Assembly (NCBI RefSeq): GCF_949987535.1
Contig: NC_080072.1
Span: 58,380,460 to 58,444,459 of the forward strand
Reading direction: 5' to 3'
Origin: Balaenoptera acutorostrata
Lineage: Eukaryota > Chordata > Mammalia > Artiodactyla > Balaenopteridae
Length of the DNA stretch: 64,000 nucleotides
Shown: piece by piece, positions 59,160-64,000 of the stretch
How the letters are laid out: the number at the start of each line of letters is the position of its first letter
How positions within the stretch are numbered: position 1 is the first letter of the stretch
Program-made: the position numbers and the translations under genes
Notes under the pieces: model-generated
Told to the model about the DNA's origin: nothing
What the model saw: the letters and a program-made list of their open reading frames with translations, nothing else
The model's database searches: none

Positions 59160-59657
59160 TTTCATGGCTGAGTAGTATTCCACTGTATATTGCACCACAT
59201 CTTCTTTATCCATTCCTCTGTTGATGGACATTTAGGTTGCTTCCATGTCTTGGCTATTGTAAGTACTGCTGCAATGAACACTGGAGTGCATGTACCTTTT
59301 CTAATTATGGTTTTCTTTGGATATATGCCCAGGAGTGGAATTGCTGGATCATATGGTAGTTCTATACTTAGTTTTTTAAGGAAGCTCCATACTGTTCTCC
59401 ATAATGGTTGTACTAATTTACATTTGAGATTGACACATACACACTACTATATATAAAATAGATAACTAATAAGGACCTACTGTATAGCACAGGGAACTCT
59501 ACTCAGTACTCTGTAATGACCTATATGGGAAAAGAATCTAAAACAGAGTGGATATATGTATATGTATAACTGATTCACTATGCTGTATACCTGAAACTAA
59601 CACAACATTGTAAATCAACTATACTCCAATAAAAATTTTAAAAAAAAGAAAAAGAAA
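59160..59657 (+). mobile_element. L1 insertion with 5' inversion (twin priming)
   Basis: 59160-59427 is the reverse complement of the end of L1 ORF2. 59428-59657 is sense L1 3' UTR with an A-tail. The stretch normally lying between them is missing. The whole unit is flanked by aaaaggtctaagact (59145-59159) and aaaaggcctaagact (59658-59672), one mismatch apart. A single duplication around both arms shows one insertion event with inverted 5' part. Confidence 0.9.
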
Positions 59658-60179
59658 AAAAGGCCTAAGACTAAGACAACCATGCACATATCATGTTACC
59701 TCTTTGAGCCTCAGTTTTATCATCTGTAAAATGGGGGAAAGAGTTTATTAAGGGAACCACAGAGCTACAGTGATATCAAATAAGGCAATCAATGGGAAGG
59801 AAACATTTCTCAAGTTCACAGTTTACAAAGTATTCCACATCACTTGTTCCTCTCGAGAATCCTGTATTTCACAGAGAGGACTGAGAGTCAGTGAATATGG
59901 GATCCAAACCAAGACAGGTATGATATTCCAAAGGCTGTGCTCTTCCTTGGCTCAGCAGGCAGCCTTCTGGAAATCATCAAGCGCAATCAAGTGTGAGGCA
60001 CTATCAGTGTTACGGCTACTTTTAGTGGAAGATGCGTCGCTCTCTGCTTTTTATGTAACCCCGTCTTTTATGCCAACGAGTTATAAAGCAAATCTGGTGG
60101 GAGTGGGGCTGGGTAGCAATAGAAGGGAAAAAGAAACAGAAACCCATGTGAGCGGATCACTTCCTTCCTATGAACCATT

Positions 60180-60320
60180 TTCAGGATAAAGCCCACATGG
60201 GATCTACCAAGCCCTTTAGAATTTGATCCATGCCTGTCTTTCCAGCCTCATCTCTCATCAGCTCCCTCCCTGTACCCTCCACACCTTTCTCTCAGAGGCC
60301 AAGAGATCTGCTGGGCCACA
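60180..60320 (+). mobile_element. L2 fragment
   Basis: caggataaagcccacatggg and tgtctttccagcctcatctc follow L2 order. Confidence 0.5.
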
Positions 60321-60769
60321 GAGTGGCTAACATTTCGACTCCAATGAAGATGGTCTCCAGGAAAGCCACAGAATATGAATGGTACCCTCTGAAGATGTAC
60401 CATGCTGTGGTCCTGGACCAGAAGATTGCCAACAGAGATGCCCCTTGATGGGAAGGGAGAGAACCTGGGAGTCAGTAGAACAGGCAGAGAACAGACAGCC
60501 TCGGACCAGGGAGAAAGCGAGAATATGCAGGGTCATTTGTTTGGTCCACCTGTCCTCAGGCAGCACTTTAATGGAGACATGTGGAGCCTGGAAAAGAAGC
60601 CAGCAGCAGAAGCAGCCTCCTGGGTTGATTGAGGGTCCCTCCCTACCCCTGGCCTTTCAGTCCAGGGCACTACTGTCCAGTGGTTATCAGGAGGCCAGCA
60701 GAGAAGGGTGACCTAGTCCTTGCCCCTGGCCCATCACTAGGAGTCAACCTTCCCATGGCATTTTACCTA

Positions 60770-60960
60770 ATTGATATTAATAGCTGCTGCCATGTATTTG
60801 AGCACATACTAAGTGTACTTTCACAGCCTGAACCTTTCTAATGCTCACAGCAGTTCCTAAGGCGCAGTATGATTATCATTCCCATTTTACAGACGAGGAA
60901 GCTGAGGCTTACAAAACTAGTGAGTGGTCCTTACTAATGCACAGCCTGAATTCTGTCTAC
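60770..60960 (-). mobile_element. MIR SINE
   Basis: cattcccattttacagacga and ggaagctgaggcttacaaaa are antisense MIR. Confidence 0.65.
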
Positions 60961-61214
60961 CAAACCATGGTGCCTTTGCATAAAACACAGATACCTGCTT
61001 GACCGTCTCAGTCCATGGCCAAAGGCAAGAAAAAGACCCTCAGTGAAGAGAGCAAGCATCTGAGGTCTGGGTCAGGATAGGCTGGCCTGCAAGCCTACAG
61101 ACACTTGCTTTGTGACTAAGTAGGATGCCCGACTCTGGCTTGATAGAAGCACTGCCAAGAGTCCTGAAATGATGAGATTTTAAGTATAAGCATCTAAAAG
61201 GAAATTCTCCTATG

Positions 61215-61515
61215 GGGATAAGGAATGTCCTGATCCAAATCCGTTCTATTTTTTGAAGCTCAGCTCAATTGCCACCCCTTCCAGAAAGCCTTCCTTGATC
61301 TACCCTCCCCAAAGTTCTCTTTTCCTCCATTGAATGCTAACACAGCAGGTAACCTGGACCGCTCACCTTTTCTGTCTCCCCCAGAGCATGCATACTTATG
61401 TCCCCACCTTGCCTCCTCTAGTAGGTATAAAAATCCCTGTTCCCTCTGTGCTGTTGATCACAGGTCCTAGAATGAAGCAGATGCTCAATGTAGGTTTATT
61501 GAGCGAGTGGCTCTT
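61215..61515 (+). mobile_element. L2 3' region
   Basis: ccagaaagccttccttgatc and gaagcagatgctcaatgtag match L2. Confidence 0.6.
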
Positions 61516-61959
61516 GTGAGTGGTCTGGGCAATCTGTCCAGGAGGGTAAGGTTGGTGTGGAGGATATTTGTATGCCAAAAATGACAGCAGGCCACCTGGG
61601 CTCTCTAGGCCATGGGTCCATACAGCCCTTTACTTACTTGCCTGGAACCAGAGTCCCAGATGCTTCAGCTGGGCTCTCTATTTCCCTTCCATTCTGAGAA
61701 CACTAGGAAAGGGGATTCTGATGTCTCCCAGGTTTCCCAGGGAAAGGCTCTGTGTTTGGGGGCTCAGCAATGGGAGTGCACTCACAACCCCAAAAAAGAC
61801 ATGGCCTTCCCCAGGAGCAAATGTTTTCTCTGGTCTGAATGGAGACTCCTTTCTGCTCCTATGGCCAGGAGGAGGGAAGACAGAGAGGAGAGGCCTTCTT
61901 TTCTTCCCTTATCCTCCCCAATTTATACTCTCATCTTTAGAGGGAATTCAGAACCAATT

Positions 61960-62055
61960 CACTCATTCAGCATGTACTGAATCCCCTTTCTGTGCCAGGA
62001 CCTGTAAGCCGGGTGTTGGGAATACAATGGAGAATGAGACAGTGATGGTGTAAGA
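61960..62055 (-). mobile_element. L2 3' end fragment
   Basis: ctcattcagcatgtactgaa and ctgtgccaggacctgtaagc are antisense L2. Confidence 0.55.
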
Positions 62056-62729
62056 GAGAGAAGAACTCTCTGTGGTTCCTACGCACTGGCTGGGTGGCCT
62101 CCAATAATTCACGTCACCTTCCTGGTCCTTGGTCTGTGCACCCGTGAAGGGTGCACACATTCCTGCATCACCACTTTCTGGAGGATATCCTTTGCTCAAG
62201 TGCCAAATACAGAGTGAGCCCCTACTGTGCCCTGAGGGGAAGGGCCCTTGCGCCATTCACCCCAAATCACCGGTAAATATATATGGAACGTGGTGGGCAG
62301 GGAAGGGAGAACAAATCAGGTAGGTGGACCTCTTGTCTGCACAAGCAATGGCTTCTCTTCTGCTGCCTGGGAGTAAGCACCGGTACATTTGCAAAGCTGT
62401 GGTGTAATTCCAATTTATACCCTCTTTTCCCAGATACAGCCACTAAGTATCTCTCTGAATCAAGCCCAGATATGAGTCATTTTTACTGTTACGTTGCACA
62501 CCTCTGTCAGTAAAGGCCACTTGCTTATCTGAGTTTTGCAAGCCTGGTTTTCCAGGAAGGTTTTTTGCTTCCTACCAGTTCTCACATATATTTACAGTTG
62601 CTGGTTCCCTCCAACACCTCAGACGTTTTTCATTTTATATGCACAAAAATCCTGAATACCAAATGCCTCTGGGCTGCATCTCCCTGAACCGGGATCATAG
62701 TGAGGCTTCTTCAGTGTGTTGGGCAGAGC

Positions 62730-62912
62730 AGTAGGTGATAGAAGGAGACTAGGCTTTGATGTCAGACAGCCCTGGGTTCAAGGTTTGGCTTTGCCACTTA
62801 TAAGCTGTGTGACCTTGATCAAGATACTTAACTTCTCTGGAGCTTCAGTTTTCTTATCATTATATGGAGATAATGCCCATCTTATAGGGCCATTATGAGA
62901 AGTAAATGAGAT

Positions 62913-62944
<32 letters not shown>

Positions 62945-62985
62945 TCTTAGCACAGTGCCTGAAATACAGTAATGCTAAAAAAAAG
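62730..62985 (+). mobile_element. MIR SINE with internal (TA)n
   Basis: tttgatgtcagacagccctg, taagctgtgtgaccttgatc and cttagcacagtgcctgaaat in order. A TA run at 62909-62941 interrupts it. Confidence 0.75.
62909..62941. repeat. (TA)n microsatellite
   Basis: About fourteen uninterrupted TA units inside a MIR. Confidence 0.9.
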
Positions 62986-63554
62986 TAACTATTAATTCCA
63001 CGGTTATGGTAAAGCCATGCTGAATGGATAAGGTGTAAAGTGCTAAATTGTCACCGCGACGATCACTCTACAGCATTTACAATAGGGGTGCCAAAGCAAA
63101 AACCCTTGAGAGAGAAAGAGCAGGAACATGCCTGGCAGAAATGTGGTCCTCTTCTTTTACAGGTGAATCCCACTCTGGACAACCCCACTGGTTTTCAGGA
63201 GCCCTGGTCTCGGGAAGGTGCTTGTAGCTCGATGTGCAGATCAGAAGCAATGAGAATGGCTGTGGCCTGACACGCAGTACTAAAGTGGACACACGGGGTC
63301 TCCATGTCCTCAAAGAGTAGGGCCTTTCTGCGTTAGGTAAGCATCTCAGAGCAAACCAGGGTGCTGCTCTGTCCTGGGTTCAGGGTGTATCCTAAGGAGA
63401 GGGCCCCTGAGGTTGTGCAACCAATCAGCAATAGAACAGTCCTGTGTTGTGTGCAGGGACTTGAGGAGTTTTAAGATTAGCATGAGCCCCAGCCTTGACA
63501 AATAGCTGGTGTTTGGGGGACAGATGTAAAAGGAGTTCCAGAGAGGAGCTCAGG

Positions 63555-63680
63555 AGCCTCCCAGACCTAGGTTCAACCGTGGCTCTGTCTCTGACAAACT
63601 ACATGATTTGAGGCGAGTCACTCAAGTTCTCTGAGCCTCTAATTCCTCACCTATAAAATAAGTATATAGTAGTAACGTAA
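63555..63680 (+). mobile_element. MIR SINE
   Basis: cccagacctaggttcaaccg and tctaattcctcacctataaa. Confidence 0.6.
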
Positions 63681-63689
63681 TAAAAGGAA

Positions 63690-63830
63690 GAGGAGGAGGA
63701 AGGGCTATCATCAAATGAATATACAGAGATCTAGAGATGAAAGAAATATGGTCTCTGACTTTGAGCTGCTCACAATTTAGTAAAAATAACAGACACACCA
63801 AGAGATACTACACAAGATGGTAATTATGAT
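63690..63830 (-). mobile_element. L2 3' end fragment
   Basis: ggtctctgactttgagctgc followed by tcacaatttagta resembles the antisense L2 end; diverged. Confidence 0.4.
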
Positions 63831-63839
63831 GAGATGATA

Positions 63840-64000
63840 ATAGTTAACATTTATTGAGTACTCTCTATGTGACTGGTTCCAAATGCTTTACTTATTTAAT
63901 CCTTATAACACCCCTATAAAGAAGGTACTATTATTACTCCCCAATTTATAGATGAGGAAACTAATGTACAGAAAGGCTAGGAACTTTGCCCAAGACTCCT
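63840..64000 (-). mobile_element. MIR SINE, cut by the window edge
   Basis: aacatttattgagtactctc and tttatagatgaggaaactaa are antisense MIR. Confidence 0.7.

Larger units (their letters stand above)
56683..64000 (-). other. TENM4: TENM4 intron upstream of the proline-rich exon (partial)
   Basis: The stretch has no coding exon I can recognise. It holds an antisense L2 fragment directly upstream of the exon, a 25-A run, a MER5A copy, MIRs, an AT-rich palindromic tract, a MaLR LTR with internal sequence broken by a 5'-inverted L1, two sense and two antisense L2 pieces, and a (TA)n tract. About 60320-60770 and 62060-62720 look like unique sequence with nothing I can name. Confidence 0.85.

Noticed and set aside
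1..64000. CRISPR arrays, operons, prokaryotic promoters or phage elements
   Set aside because: The window is vertebrate nuclear DNA; tandem repeats here are micro- and minisatellites without spacers.

Overview
The window is intronic-rich mammalian DNA, almost certainly from a cetacean (whale or dolphin). It carries five copies of the tRNA-derived CHR-type SINE whose head reads ggcttccctggtggcgcagt, together with cetartiodactyl-type L1 3' ends, MIR, L2, MER5A and MaLR relics. It has no Alu, no rodent B1/B2 and no ruminant Bov-tA. The species cannot be named from this sequence alone.

The only protein-coding gene I can support is TENM4 (teneurin-4, ODZ4), on the minus strand. Six internal exons appear, in transcript order: 56427-56682, 45791-45889, 44303-44538, 19773-19943, 12591-12805 and 10613-10823. 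They total 1188 nt (396 codons), all phases match, and all boundaries are AG/GT. They encode the end of the cytoplasmic domain with its proline-rich motif, the single type II transmembrane helix, and the extracellular stretch before the EGF repeats. The first exons and promoter lie beyond 64000. The EGF repeats, NHL and YD-repeat exons lie below position 1. The whole window therefore lies inside the gene.

Layout on the + strand: 1-10.6 kb is intron (SINE, L1, L2s, MIRs, MER5A). 10.6-12.8 kb holds the last two exons. 12.8-19.8 kb is AT-rich intron with possible conserved elements. 19.8-19.9 kb is the juxtamembrane exon. 19.9-44.3 kb is a 24-kb intron with nested L1s, a solo ERV-type LTR, three CHR SINEs and an unusual retro-insertion near 40 kb. 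44.3-45.9 kb holds the transmembrane exon and a symmetric 33-codon exon. 45.9-56.4 kb is intron with an unidentified 169-bp retrocopy and a double-tailed SINE. 56.4-56.7 kb is the proline-rich exon inside a CpG island. 56.7-64 kb is intron with a MaLR fragment interrupted by a 5'-inverted L1.

No novel multigene system is visible. The most interesting points are the cassette-like exon at 45791-45889, the CpG island over an internal exon, several retro-insertions with perfect target-site duplications (two from sources I cannot identify, three with double A-tails), and two clusters of homeodomain/forkhead/POU-like motifs in otherwise repeat-free intron. Repeat coordinates without a stated duplication are approximate, because they rest on recognition by eye and not on an alignment.
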